Source: an uncultured Bacilli bacterium (GTDB lineage Bacteria > Bacillota_I > Bacilli_A > RF39 > UBA660). Taken from it: DNA of 38,820 nt. The stretch spans positions 1-38,820 of the forward strand of contig CAKOOW010000006.1 of NCBI GenBank assembly GCA_934098445.1. The letters are read 5' to 3'. The position numbers and the translations under genes were made by a program. Shown here one piece after another: positions 17,189-26,097 of this stretch; the stretch's first letter is position 1; every line of letters starts with the position of its first letter. The notes beneath the pieces were generated by a model. That model made no database searches. It saw only the letters and a list, made by a program, of their open reading frames with translations, and was not told where the DNA came from.

Positions 17189-19258
17189 CTACGAAGAAAG
17201 GTGATAAGGGTCAGTTGCTGTCCCTGAGCCTTGCAACAGTATATCAGCCTTCAGATTAATAACTGGCCGAACCCCGTTGCCGATGTACGCGACGTCGAAT
17301 TCGCTGTCGTAAGTGTTTCCATACGAATGTACGTACATCACGTTAGCGTAATAAGCGGAAGCGTAGCGGCCTTCAAAGTCGTGCGGTGTTAACGTCCAAT
17401 AATCAAACCCAGAATATAGGTAATGACTATTATTGGTATTATACCACACGCCGGATAGCGTAACTTCAGTGGCATTTATTAATCCAACAGGATATCTTAA
17501 AGCCCCATTCCCATTTTTGTTGTCACTAACTGTAAAAGCATCATTCTGCTGCGAACATCCCAAATTAAATTTTCTTTGCGATACTGAATCATAAAAGTTA
17601 TACAAGGTATCGGTCTTCCCAGCTCCCAAACCAGGCTTAATTGAAGATAAACGACGAACGCTATAAAAATTATTAGTTACCGCAGCTGGCCTACTGCTGG
17701 TGCCTAGACTGCGATCATTACAGAAAATATTATCAGCTAAATATTGTTCATTTTCCGTACCGGAAATATTTGTTTTATACCAATTATCTAAATAAGTTTT
17801 TATAGTTGAATCATTGGTATTAGTCTGAGCCACTTCTTTGCTTGAAGTCCCCTGGCTGACCAAAACATATTTTACAGAAGCACTTTTATCACCAGCTGTT
17901 ATACGCATTATTTTATATAATAATCCTACACTAGAGGGAGGATCCGTTGGTGTATGACTAGTATAATAATAGCCTATATAATCTGTTGTTAAATCACTGC
18001 CTAGCACCTGAATTGGATCTTTTAAAGTAAATAATCCAGTACTTTCATCATAATTATATTCTTTAGCAATATAATACGTACTTGTATTCGTAAAACTAGT
18101 TGAAGAATACTCAATAGTTTCTACTATAGTATCATGGTTACCATACATATAACCAACACCAGCATTATCAAAAGAAACAGATGAATTAGTACTTTCTTGG
18201 ACATTATCTCTTTTCCAAAAATCATTAAATGCTGACATGCCAATTTGTCTATCCTCACTATCTTCACCATTAGCGTGAGCAGAGGTTCCATCATAGATTA
18301 CTCTTACGGTACCATCACCATTAATACGAATAATACGCCAATACATAGGCATCCCAACATCAATTCCAATACGACAATTAACATTATATTCACTTGCTTC
18401 TTGACATTCTTTTAAAGAATCATATACCTCATAAGAACTATAAGTATCAGAATAATCCCCAAAATATTTTTGGACTTTCCATTCTCCAAACTTTACATAG
18501 TTATTAGTAACATTACCTCTATAATAATAACTAGTACCATAAACATCTGGAGCAGTACATAAATAGCCATCGGTTGACTCTTCTTCAGATACAGCCACTG
18601 TCCCATCACTATTGATAGTTGGACACTTACCAGTAGTATCAACAGAGGCAATAATCTTATCCCTAGCAACATCAATAGCAACATCTAATGCACTTTTTTC
18701 TGTAGCAATCGCATCTATTATTATTTTAGACTTAAATACTTTATTTAGAATATCATCTTCTAAAGTTACATCTTCATCAATCCAAAGAGAAATACTATAG
18801 TCTTTACTACTATTTCCTTCTAATAAACCTATATCGAGAGTTCTAGACTCCGTACTACCATCTATTACGGTCGTAGCAGCATCATAACTACTTAATAATC
18901 TAATATCTTTATTATTTACTAATACTGCTACATAACCACTATTTAAAGTAGTACCACTAAGCATCTCCATATTTAAATTATACTTAGCAGACATACTACA
19001 AGTATTCTTTAAAGTAAAAGTATAAGGAGTAAGCTTACGACCTTCGGCATCCGTAATAGGATAAGTATTAGTTAAATTAATCTCATTAGCTTGATTAGTA
19101 AGTTCAATAGAAAAACATTCACTAACTCCTACATTATTCTTATCTTGTATAGTGGTAAACCACCAATACGCATAAGACATGCCAATACCAATTAACCCCA
19201 CTAAAGAAATTGTTATTATCGCTAAGATTAGCCTATTCTTTTTAATATTACTATTCAT
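17189..19258 (-). CDS. Large surface protein, candidate DGR-diversified receptor
   Basis: 689 residues. A basic N terminus and one hydrophobic helix (about 9-31) ending in SYAYW resemble SipW-type signal/anchor sequences. The first extracellular domain (about 40-180) contains YPITDAEGRKL and LWIDEDVT. The middle has YYRGNVTNNYV, WRIIRINGDGTVR and GYMYGN. The last part has NDSTIKTYLDNWYKTNI, NGALRYPVGLI and YWTLTP, ending at GVRPVINLKAD (662-672). It is a paralogue of the gene at 36842-38820. I infer a C-type-lectin or formylglycine-enzyme-like fold at the C terminus but cannot prove it. Codons 626-661 differ sharply in composition from the rest. The ATG at 19258 follows GAAGGG. No LPxTG sorting motif is present. 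Confidence 0.8.
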   Translation of the reverse strand: MNSNIKKNRLILAIITISLVGLIGIGMSYAYWWFTTIQDKNNVGVSECFSIELTNQANEINLTNTYPITDAEGRKLTPYTFTLKNTCSMSAKYNLNMEMLSGTTLNSGYVAVLVNNKDIRLLSSYDAATTVIDGSTESRTLDIGLLEGNSSKDYSISLWIDEDVTLEDDILNKVFKSKIIIDAIATEKSALDVAIDVARDKIIASVDTTGKCPTINSDGTVAVSEEESTDGYLCTAPDVYGTSYYYRGNVTNNYVKFGEWKVQKYFGDYSDTYSSYEVYDSLKECQEASEYNVNCRIGIDVGMPMYWRIIRINGDGTVRVIYDGTSAHANGEDSEDRQIGMSAFNDFWKRDNVQESTNSSVSFDNAGVGYMYGNHDTIVETIEYSSTSFTNTSTYYIAKEYNYDESTGLFTLKDPIQVLGSDLTTDYIGYYYTSHTPTDPPSSVGLLYKIMRITAGDKSASVKYVLVSQGTSSKEVAQTNTNDSTIKTYLDNWYKTNISGTENEQYLADNIFCNDRSLGTSSRPAAVTNNFYSVRRLSSIKPGLGAGKTDTLYNFYDSVSQRKFNLGCSQQNDAFTVSDNKNGNGALRYPVGLINATEVTLSGVWYNTNNSHYLYSGFDYWTLTPHDFEGRYASAYYANVMYVHSYGNTYDSEFDVAYIGNGVRPVINLKADILLQGSGTATDPYHLSS
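17276..17383 (-). repeat. Candidate variable repeat of a diversity-generating retroelement (codons 626-661)
   Basis: Within 36 codons, 20 end in C (TAC, AAC, GAC, GGC, AGC, TCC, GTC, ATC, TTC, CAC, CGC), while the aligned stretch of the paralogue has 1 of 33. G+C over 17281-17400 is 59 of 120 bases by my count, against about 30% around it. All these codons can arise from AAC by changing the first two positions, the mark of adenine mutagenesis. It lies just before the conserved GVRPVINLKAD at the protein end. No template repeat or reverse transcriptase is in the window, so this remains a proposal. Confidence 0.55.
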
Positions 19259-19319
19259 TTTTATACCCTTCTATACTATTTAAATATATCATAAAATAAT
19301 AATTATTTAAAGACTAAAT

Positions 19320-21662
19320 TTATCCTTCATAAGACTTATCAAAAGTCTTTAGAATATAATTAATTATTAGATTTAATTTATCAAAGACCCATATACTACA
19401 TATATAGAAAACAATATATAAAAGAATAGTATTAAAATTAATTTGACTTAAATAAAAGAATGAACTATGAAAGAAAATAATATATATATAAAGTCCTAAT
19501 AATATGGTATAAAGTATAGTTCTATAGACATTAAATGGTCTAGAGATTCTTGATAAATTAATAAACCCGGTTGTTCCTGTCATTATAACTATTAAAGTGC
19601 TAGTTAAATTACTATCTATATTAAAAGCTTTACTAAATAAAGTAATCATAATGACATTAAATACTACGGTTAAAGCCGGAGGAATACTCTTACTAACTAC
19701 CTTTAACATTAGATTACCCTTAACTAAATTATGATTAGGTTCTAAGGCTAAGAAGAATGAGGGAACACTAATGGTACAGGTAGTAATTAAACTTAACTGA
19801 ATAGGTAAATAGAAATATTCAACCTTAGTTAAAATACAAACACAAACTAAAATAGAAGTAAAAATAGTCTTAATAAGTAATAAAGATGCTGATCTTTCCA
19901 CATTATTAATAGTTCGTCTTCCTTCTCCTACTACTTCGGGTAACGATGCAAAATTAGAATCTAATAAAACTAATTGACTAACATTTTTAGCCGCATCAGT
20001 ACCGCTAGCCATAGCTACACCACAATCAGCACATTTTAACGCTAAAACATCATTAACCCCATCTCCGGTCATCGCCACAGTATGTCCTTGTCTTTGTAAA
20101 GCCATAATAATCATCTTTTTCTGTTCAGGAGTAACTCGTCCAAAGACATCATATTTCTTAACGGCTTCATCAATATTATCTATATTTAAGGTTCTAGCAT
20201 CGACGCCATTAGCATCTACAAGTCCTGCTCTTCTAGCAATAGAAGTAACAGTCTTAAAGTTATCTCCACTAATAATCTTAACATTAACACCTTGGTCTTT
20301 AAAATATTTCAAAGTATCAGGAGCTTCTTTTCTAATGGTATCAGCTAAAATTATAAATCCTAAGACTTCTAAGTCATTAGGAGTATCTATTCTTCTAGCC
20401 AGCACTAATACTCTATAATCACTATACTCATCAAGGATATGACTATACTCTTTAGTCTTATTTTTCAAAACAAACTCAGGTGCTCCTAAATAGAATAAAC
20501 CCCTATCTTTAAACTTAACAGCACTATACTTTCTACTAGAAGAAAACTCGGTAACACTTTCTACTTCCCAAGAACCTTTATGAGGATACTTACTTCTAAG
20601 AGAATTCATAGTATCATTAATACTCTTAAAAGCATAACAAAAATTACTTAATACCTCATCTATAGAATTCTTATCTTCTTTAATAGCTACTATCTTATGA
20701 ATATCCATTTCTCCCGAAGTAATAGTACCAGTCTTATCAAGACAAATAACATCTACTCGTGCTAATGTTTCAATACAATATAATTGTTGTACTAAGACAT
20801 TATATTTAGCTAGACGAGCTACACTTACGGCCATAACAGAACTAGTAAGTAAAAGAAGTCCTTCCGGAATCATTCCTATTAAAGCTCCGACGGTATTAAA
20901 TATGGAAGCCGTAATATCATAGTTAGTAACTTCTAATTGATTATAAAGAAGTAAAATTCCAACCGGAATAATAACTATCGATAAGACTTTTAATAATCCT
21001 TCAAAAGAATTCATAATCACAGAATCAGCCTTTTTCTCATACTTAGCTTCTTTACTTATCTTAGCAATATAATTATCCGAACCAATATGCTCTACTTTCG
21101 CATAACAAGCCCCGCTACTAATAAAACTTCCTGATAATAACATATCACCAGTCTTTTTAACAATACTTTTCGATTCTCCCGTAATAAAAGATTCATTAAC
21201 TTCTACTGTTCCATTAAGAATTATACTATCAACGACTACTTGATTACCCATCTTATATAAAAGACAATCATCTAAAAGTATCTCATCAACTTTAAGTAAT
21301 ACTTCTTTTCCCTCTCTAATACTTAAAACTTTAGATTCTGATAAGACGGACAATTTATCAATAATCTTCTTAGAAATTACTTCTTGAATGGTACTTATAA
21401 CACTATTGGCTAAAATAACTCCCATAAATAAACAATTCTTAAGACCATCTATTATTTGATGACCATAAATCCCAGCTCCGAGAATCATTCCTCCTAATAA
21501 AAGATTAAGAAAATTAAAATAAGTACAAAAATTACTAATAATAATCTGTTTTATCGTCTTCGTCGGGGGAACATCATTAAAATTTACTAAGTTATTTAGA
21601 ATTCTTTCCTTAATTTGTTCTTCATTAAGCCCCATTTTATAATCGGGATTATATCTTTCCAT
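19320..21662 (-). CDS. P-type cation-transporting ATPase, CtpE-like
   Basis: 780-residue membrane ATPase. Motifs in order: FITGESKS (actuator domain), IPEGLLLL (membrane helix 4), CLDKTGTITSGE (phosphorylated Asp), KIISGDNFKTVTSIAR and MTGDGVNDVLALKCADCGVAM (hinge). There is no heavy-metal-binding N-terminal domain or CPC motif, so a metal-efflux type is unlikely. The sequence LARVDVICLDKTGT following LVQQLYCIETL resembles CtpE, a calcium ATPase of actinobacteria; the ion is inferred. ATG 21662 is taken as start because AAGAAG is properly spaced; a GTG nine bases upstream is not. The surface-protein gene follows after 61 bases. Confidence 0.88.
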   Translation of the reverse strand: MERYNPDYKMGLNEEQIKERILNNLVNFNDVPPTKTIKQIIISNFCTYFNFLNLLLGGMILGAGIYGHQIIDGLKNCLFMGVILANSVISTIQEVISKKIIDKLSVLSESKVLSIREGKEVLLKVDEILLDDCLLYKMGNQVVVDSIILNGTVEVNESFITGESKSIVKKTGDMLLSGSFISSGACYAKVEHIGSDNYIAKISKEAKYEKKADSVIMNSFEGLLKVLSIVIIPVGILLLYNQLEVTNYDITASIFNTVGALIGMIPEGLLLLTSSVMAVSVARLAKYNVLVQQLYCIETLARVDVICLDKTGTITSGEMDIHKIVAIKEDKNSIDEVLSNFCYAFKSINDTMNSLRSKYPHKGSWEVESVTEFSSSRKYSAVKFKDRGLFYLGAPEFVLKNKTKEYSHILDEYSDYRVLVLARRIDTPNDLEVLGFIILADTIRKEAPDTLKYFKDQGVNVKIISGDNFKTVTSIARRAGLVDANGVDARTLNIDNIDEAVKKYDVFGRVTPEQKKMIIMALQRQGHTVAMTGDGVNDVLALKCADCGVAMASGTDAAKNVSQLVLLDSNFASLPEVVGEGRRTINNVERSASLLLIKTIFTSILVCVCILTKVEYFYLPIQLSLITTCTISVPSFFLALEPNHNLVKGNLMLKVVSKSIPPALTVVFNVIMITLFSKAFNIDSNLTSTLIVIMTGTTGFINLSRISRPFNVYRTILYTILLGLYIYIIFFHSSFFYLSQINFNTILLYIVFYICSIWVFDKLNLIINYILKTFDKSYEG

Positions 21663-21756
21663 CACAATCACTTCTTCTTTATTATCATATCAAAATTAAT
21701 TAAAACTTACTAGAATATATCTTAGAAAAAGAAAAAAAACTATATTAGAAATATAG

Positions 21757-22881
21757 CTATCTAAAAAACAACATATATATTAGAAATAATACTAAGATAC
21801 TAAAAGTAATCCAGCCATTAATACTACTTTGTCTATCCGTTTTATTCTTAACACCAAGACCCATAGTTATAAAGACACCCCCAATTAGTCCTCCTATATG
21901 AGCATAAAAATCAATATTAGAAAGAACTAAACTAAGTCCTAGATTTAGGATAATAACAGGAATTATATCATTATATAGAGCTTTACCCATATAAAGACGA
22001 TAATAATAACCAAAATAGCATAACGCTCCCATAAGGCCAAAGATGGCCCCACTAGCTCCTAGCGACCAACCGGTATTAAAGATACAAGAAAACATCGAAC
22101 CAATAATACCACTAGCTAAGTAGATAAGAAGAAACTTCCTTTTCCCAAAATAATTTTCCGTTGCACACCCAATAACATATAAAGAATACATATTACATAA
22201 TAAGTGCCAAATCGAACCATGTAAGAAGATTCCCGTTACTAAACGATATACTTGTCCTTGTCTTACTAAGGTCCCATTAACAGCAAATAAAGTATTAATT
22301 ATAGGAAAGATAATTTGTAAAATATAAATCAGTGTACAAATAGCAATCAAAGCATAAGTAATAATAATTCTTTTAGGTCTAAATACTTCTTCATACTTTT
22401 TATTTTCTTTAGCCGTCTTACTATTTATATCATTAGTAACATTAACTATTAAGTCAACCTCATCTTCCGTATTAATTATATCTTTCTCAATATTAGGAAA
22501 CGCATCGACAACAATATTATTATGAACTAAGTCCTTGGTATCACTTACTCTAATATTATCAATATTACTAAAACTATTTAATTTAACACTATCATTTAAA
22601 TCTAAAAAAATATTTAAGACATTAACCTTCCAAGACAAAGTCTTCTTCTTTATCTGTTTAGCCACATTACTAGTCTTATAAATATCAAAATTATATTGTT
22701 CTTTATTATGAATATAATTAGAATTAATTCTAATGATTTTATATGGTCCTTCGACATTTTCTAACCATACTTCATTCTTTACCCCATTAACAACTATAGG
22801 AGTATAATTTTCTTTAGTAACTAAAAAATGTACTAATCTCATAACAATTTCATCTTTTTTATCCATACTAATTGTACTCAA
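21757..22881 (-). CDS. Rhomboid intramembrane serine protease
   Basis: About 374 residues. A soluble N-terminal domain (about 1-165) precedes a six-or-more-helix rhomboid core, as in Bacillus YqgP (GluP). Core signatures: GQVYRLVTGIFLHGSIWHLLCNMYSLYVIG, the catalytic serine in GASGAIFGLMGAL and the catalytic histidine in FYAHIGGLIGG. It cleaves membrane-protein substrates inside the bilayer; substrate unknown. TTG at 22881 is the likely start: AGAAGGTGG lies 5 bases before it, while the first ATG is 20 bases further on. A plus-strand membrane gene is divergent from it. Confidence 0.9.
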   Translation of the reverse strand: MSTISMDKKDEIVMRLVHFLVTKENYTPIVVNGVKNEVWLENVEGPYKIIRINSNYIHNKEQYNFDIYKTSNVAKQIKKKTLSWKVNVLNIFLDLNDSVKLNSFSNIDNIRVSDTKDLVHNNIVVDAFPNIEKDIINTEDEVDLIVNVTNDINSKTAKENKKYEEVFRPKRIIITYALIAICTLIYILQIIFPIINTLFAVNGTLVRQGQVYRLVTGIFLHGSIWHLLCNMYSLYVIGCATENYFGKRKFLLIYLASGIIGSMFSCIFNTGWSLGASGAIFGLMGALCYFGYYYRLYMGKALYNDIIPVIILNLGLSLVLSNIDFYAHIGGLIGGVFITMGLGVKNKTDRQSSINGWITFSILVLFLIYMLFFR

Positions 22882-22936
22882 TGTAACCACCTTCTATTAT
22901 TTTATTATACTTCATAGAATTAGTAAAGGAGATTTT

Positions 22937-23260
22937 ATGACCACTATTACTATTTCTTTTTTTATAATTTCTTTTGCTCTTCTTAATTTTTCATTAATTA
23001 CTATTCTTTATTATAATTTATTTAACAATGATACGGCTTATTTTATTCTTAGTAATTCTATTCTCTTAATTAGTATTCTTTTATTTTACTACTATTTTAG
23101 CGATTATTACTTATCTTTAATATTTACTTTTCTTACCCTTATCAATAGTATTTGTATGTCTTTAGAACTTAAAAAAATATCTTTAAAACACTTTCTTCTT
23201 AGTATTCCTTATCTTCTTTTTAACTTTTATTTTCTTAATATCCTCATCTTTAAATTATAA
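22937..23260 (+). CDS. Small hypothetical membrane protein
   Basis: 107 residues, almost entirely hydrophobic, with four predicted transmembrane helices and few charged residues. No family recognised. A clear AGGAG lies 6 bases before ATG 22937, which supports a real gene. It is divergent from the rhomboid gene across 55 bases containing TATACT. Its end overlaps the rluD-type gene tail to tail by 6 bases. Confidence 0.65.
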   Translation: MTTITISFFIISFALLNFSLITILYYNLFNNDTAYFILSNSILLISILLFYYYFSDYYLSLIFTFLTLINSICMSLELKKISLKHFLLSIPYLLFNFYFLNILIFKL

Positions 23261-24145
23261 TTCTTCCTTTTCTAACTTATCTAAAAAATCTTTAAAGTAT
23301 TTAGGAACTTCTCTTTTAAAATACATCTTCTCTTTCGTAAGAGGATGAATAAATTCCATACTATAAGAATGTAAAAACTGTCCAAAATCACCCTCACTCT
23401 TAGAAGCATATACAGGATCATTATAAACTGGATACCCAATGTATTTAGTATGAACCCTAATCTGATGAGTTCTTCCCGTCTCTAATCTAGCTTTTACTAG
23501 GGTATAGTCTTTATATCTTTTTAATACTTGTAAATGAGTAATAGCCCTTTTACTATTATTAGGAGTAACTGTCATTCTAAGTCTATTTTTCTCATCTCTT
23601 CCAATCGGAGCATCAATTGTAGCCGTATCATGAGGTAAAACCCCACATAAAAGAGCAATATATTCTCTTTTAATACTATGATTCTTAAAATACTCTCCTA
23701 AGATTTCATGAGCTTTATTAGTCTTAGCCACAATAATAAGTCCCGAAGTATCTTTATCAATCCGATGAACTATCCCTAGTCTTTCAATCCCATTAATATC
23801 AGAAAGTTTATCCGTATGATACTTTAGAGCATTAACAAGAGTATGATCTTTATTCCCAGCTCCAGGATGCACAACCATTCCCGAAGGTTTATTAACTATA
23901 ATAATATCATCATCTTCATAAACAATATCTAAAGGATAATTCCAAGGAATAATCTCATCCGTAGGTCTCTTTACATCCTTAATAGTTATTATATCTTTAG
24001 AATGCACTTTGTAACTAGGTTTAACAATTTTATCATTAACTAAAATATTTCCACTCTTAAGAAGATTTAAAACCAAATTTCTGGAATAATTAGTATGTTC
24101 TGTTACATATTTATCTATTCTTATATCATTTACTTCTACTATCAT
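23255..24145 (-). CDS. rluD: RluA/RluD-family rRNA pseudouridine synthase (YlyB-like)
   Basis: 296 residues. An N-terminal S4 RNA-binding domain (about 13-75) is followed by the pseudouridine synthase domain with the catalytic aspartate in HRIDKDTSGLIIVAK, then GRTHQIRVH and the IHP-type end. RluD-type enzymes modify helix 69 of 23S rRNA. The gene directly follows lspA, with a 20-base overlap, matching the lspA-ylyB pair of Bacillus subtilis, so YlyB is the closest named counterpart. GGGGGA precedes ATG 24145. Confidence 0.92.
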   Translation of the reverse strand: MIVEVNDIRIDKYVTEHTNYSRNLVLNLLKSGNILVNDKIVKPSYKVHSKDIITIKDVKRPTDEIIPWNYPLDIVYEDDDIIIVNKPSGMVVHPGAGNKDHTLVNALKYHTDKLSDINGIERLGIVHRIDKDTSGLIIVAKTNKAHEILGEYFKNHSIKREYIALLCGVLPHDTATIDAPIGRDEKNRLRMTVTPNNSKRAITHLQVLKRYKDYTLVKARLETGRTHQIRVHTKYIGYPVYNDPVYASKSEGDFGQFLHSYSMEFIHPLTKEKMYFKREVPKYFKDFLDKLEKEEL

Positions 24146-24578
24146 TTCTATCCCCCATCATACTTACAAGTAATATTAAAATTCCTAAAGTTATACATAT
24201 ATCAGCTAAATTAAAGATGGGAAAACTATACTTAAAAATAAACACTTCTAAGTAATCAATAACATAACCATGAATAACTCTATCTATTAAATTACCAAAA
24301 ATACCTCCATAGATAACTCCAAATAATATATCATATTTTTTAGTCTTAGGTAAATCTTTATGCATATTAAAAAGAAAAAAGATTAAAACCACGCTAATAC
24401 CAAGGACTAAATATAGTTTATTTTCTAAAAAACTAAAGGCTACCCCATAATTATAGACTCTATGAATATTAAAAATATGGGGAATTACTTCTATAAACAT
24501 AACATTCTTAGCAATTAAAAACTTAAGCAATTGATCAATAATAACTAAAATAATACTTATAATTACACTTATTTCCAT
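24126..24578 (-). CDS. lspA: Lipoprotein signal peptidase (signal peptidase II)
   Basis: 150-residue membrane aspartyl protease that cleaves prolipoprotein signal peptides after lipidation. Four transmembrane helices. The conserved motifs are GVAFSF, GNLIDRVIHGYVIDYL with the first catalytic Asp, and FPIFNLADICITLG with the second. ATG 24578 is the most likely start, but no Shine-Dalgarno precedes it; an extended -10 only about 16 bases upstream suggests a very short leader. Alternative starts are GTG 24587 and TTG 24611. Translation could also be coupled to ylmC, whose stop is 16 bases away. Confidence 0.93.
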   Translation of the reverse strand: MEISVIISIILVIIDQLLKFLIAKNVMFIEVIPHIFNIHRVYNYGVAFSFLENKLYLVLGISVVLIFFLFNMHKDLPKTKKYDILFGVIYGGIFGNLIDRVIHGYVIDYLEVFIFKYSFPIFNLADICITLGILILLVSMMGDRNDSRSK

Positions 24579-24593
24579 CAAAATCACATAGGT

Positions 24594-24602
24594 ATTATAC
24601 CA
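24594..24602 (-). promoter_or_regulatory. Extended -10 promoter candidate for lspA
   Basis: Minus-strand TGGTATAAT (24602-24594), TGn plus consensus -10, overlapping the stop codon of ylmC. The -35 position is poor (TGTTAT). Transcription would start around 24587, giving an almost leaderless lspA message. Confidence 0.45.
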
Positions 24603-24825
24603 CAATATCAACTAAAATAACATCTTCGCCTATTCTTTTTATCTGTTTAAAAGTAATGGTGGTCTCATTATCTTTATTAAAAAGCCCATTTATCCCGCGA
24701 AATCTTTCAATACTTAGGTATTCAATCATCCCTGTATCATTAATACTAGCATCAATAATTCGCCCAATTTTCTTTCCATCATTAATATTAACAATATCTT
24801 TACTTTGTAAATCTGATAAACGCAT
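24595..24825 (-). CDS. ylmC: YlmC/YmxH family PRC-barrel protein
   Basis: 76 residues. It matches the sporulation-linked YlmC/YmxH family of small PRC-barrel proteins: MRLSDLQSKDIVNINDGKKIG and the DASIN turn, then the IEYLSIERF and ITFKQIKRIGEDVILVD beta strands. The biochemical role is not known; in endospore-formers the gene sits near sigG and is expressed during sporulation. Here it also lies between sigG and lspA. AGGTGAT precedes ATG 24825. Confidence 0.85.
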   Translation of the reverse strand: MRLSDLQSKDIVNINDGKKIGRIIDASINDTGMIEYLSIERFRGINGLFNKDNETTITFKQIKRIGEDVILVDIVV

Positions 24826-24846
24826 AATATCACCTATTTAATTATA

Positions 24847-24875
24847 TTGCATGAACAATTATTTTTTGCTAAAAT
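24847..24875 (+). promoter_or_regulatory. Promoter of the DUF4282-like gene
   Basis: Plus strand TTGCAT (24847-24852), exactly 17 bases, TAAAAT (24870-24875), with TGC directly before the -10 (extended form). The start point near 24882 leaves a 16-base leader holding GGAAAGGA. Confidence 0.6.
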
Positions 24876-24897
24876 AACCTTGGAAAGGACGATTATT

Positions 24898-25281
24898 ATG
24901 TACGATTACGAACTATATAAAACTAGTAATGTTTACAATTTTAAATTAATAGCATTTATTATTGCTCTAGCTGCTACCATCATTATTTACTTCGTATTTA
25001 TGGATAAACGTAACAAAGCTTCTTATAGTAATCCCTTAAAAAGATTATATGATTATTTACACTTTAATAATTTCTTTATGGAACCTATTTTAAAGATTAC
25101 TTATATCTTTAGTAGTTTATATCTAACTATTAGTGCTTTTGGTTACATAGGTACTTCATTTTTCTTCTTCTTATTACTTTTAGTCTTAGGTAATATAATT
25201 TTAAGAATGGCTTTTGAAAGTCTTATGATTATCTACAAGATTTATCTAAATTTAAATGAAATAAATAAGAAAACTAAATAG
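24898..25281 (+). CDS. DUF4282-like membrane protein
   Basis: 128 residues. It has one N-terminal helix (about 16-35), a loop with RLYDYLHFNNFFMEPILK, then two close helices and a FESLMIIYKIYLNLNEI tail. This arrangement resembles DUF4282 proteins (a short amphipathic stretch, two helices, then RxxxE-xIxxYKIxxNxxEI). The function is unknown. ATG 24898 follows GGAAAGGA. An upstream in-frame ATG at 24847 lies in the promoter and is rejected. The gene is inserted, in opposite orientation, between sigG and ylmC, and ends exactly where sigG ends. Confidence 0.68.
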   Translation: MYDYELYKTSNVYNFKLIAFIIALAATIIIYFVFMDKRNKASYSNPLKRLYDYLHFNNFFMEPILKITYIFSSLYLTISAFGYIGTSFFFFLLLLVLGNIILRMAFESLMIIYKIYLNLNEINKKTK

Positions 25282-26058
25282 TTATTTAAGAATACGGCGA
25301 AGAGTGCTAATAGCACTCTTTTCAATTCTTGATACCTGAGCTTGACTAATATTTAAGGATGCGGCTATCTCTTCTTGGGTATGTCCCATCACATATCGAT
25401 CTTCAAGAACAATCTGTTCTCTTTTTTTTAACCCTAAAATAGCCTTCTTCAGAGTAAGCAAAAGCTCTTTATCCGTTCTTTCATTTCTTGTATCCGACAA
25501 TTTATCACAAAGATAAATCGTATCCCCACCATCATTATAAATAGGCTCAAAAATACTTACCGGATTTACTAAACTATCCATCGCATCCTTAATATCATAT
25601 AAACTAATCTCTAAAGCAGCCCCAATCTCTTCCCAAGATGGTTCTTTATCATATTCTTTAATATACTCTTCTTTATATTTTAAAATTTGATAAGCATTAT
25701 CTTTAATCTTCCGGCTAATTCTTAAAGAAGTATTGTCTCTAATAAATCTTCTAATTTCCCCCATTATCAAAGGAACAGCATAAGTCGAAAAAAGGCAGTT
25801 ATAATTTAAATCAAAATTATCAACTGCCTTAATTAACCCCACACAACCAATCTGAAATAAATCATCAACATTATATTTACCCTTATCAAAACGTTGGACT
25901 AAAGATAAAACCAGTCTTAAATTCCCATTAATAATAGTCTCTTTAGCTAAAGCGTCTCCGGCTTGCATCTTAATAAACAGACTTTTCATCTCTTCGTTAC
26001 TAATAACTTTTAAATCACTAGTCTTAATGCCTGCAATATCTACTTTGTATCTTCCCAT
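25282..26058 (-). CDS. sigG: Forespore sigma factor SigG
   Basis: 258-residue sigma-70 factor of the SigF/SigG group, which drives late forespore genes during endospore formation. Region 2 reads NGNLRLVLSLVQRF, DDLFQIGCVGLIKAVDNFDL and FSTYAVPLIMGEIRRFIRDN. Region 3 has PVSIFEPIYNDGGDTIY, the SigG signature. Region 4 has the helix-turn-helix GHTQEEIAASLNISQAQVSRIEK. ATG 26058 follows AGGTGAT; the extension to 26085 is unlikely. It lies 39 bases after a membrane HTH gene rather than after spoIIGA-sigE, but keeps the ylmC-lspA-ylyB neighbourhood. Confidence 0.93.
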   Translation of the reverse strand: MGRYKVDIAGIKTSDLKVISNEEMKSLFIKMQAGDALAKETIINGNLRLVLSLVQRFDKGKYNVDDLFQIGCVGLIKAVDNFDLNYNCLFSTYAVPLIMGEIRRFIRDNTSLRISRKIKDNAYQILKYKEEYIKEYDKEPSWEEIGAALEISLYDIKDAMDSLVNPVSIFEPIYNDGGDTIYLCDKLSDTRNERTDKELLLTLKKAILGLKKREQIVLEDRYVMGHTQEEIAASLNISQAQVSRIEKSAISTLRRILK

Positions 26059-26097
26059 CTTATCACCTAAGAAGATTATGGACAATTTTCTTCGGAT

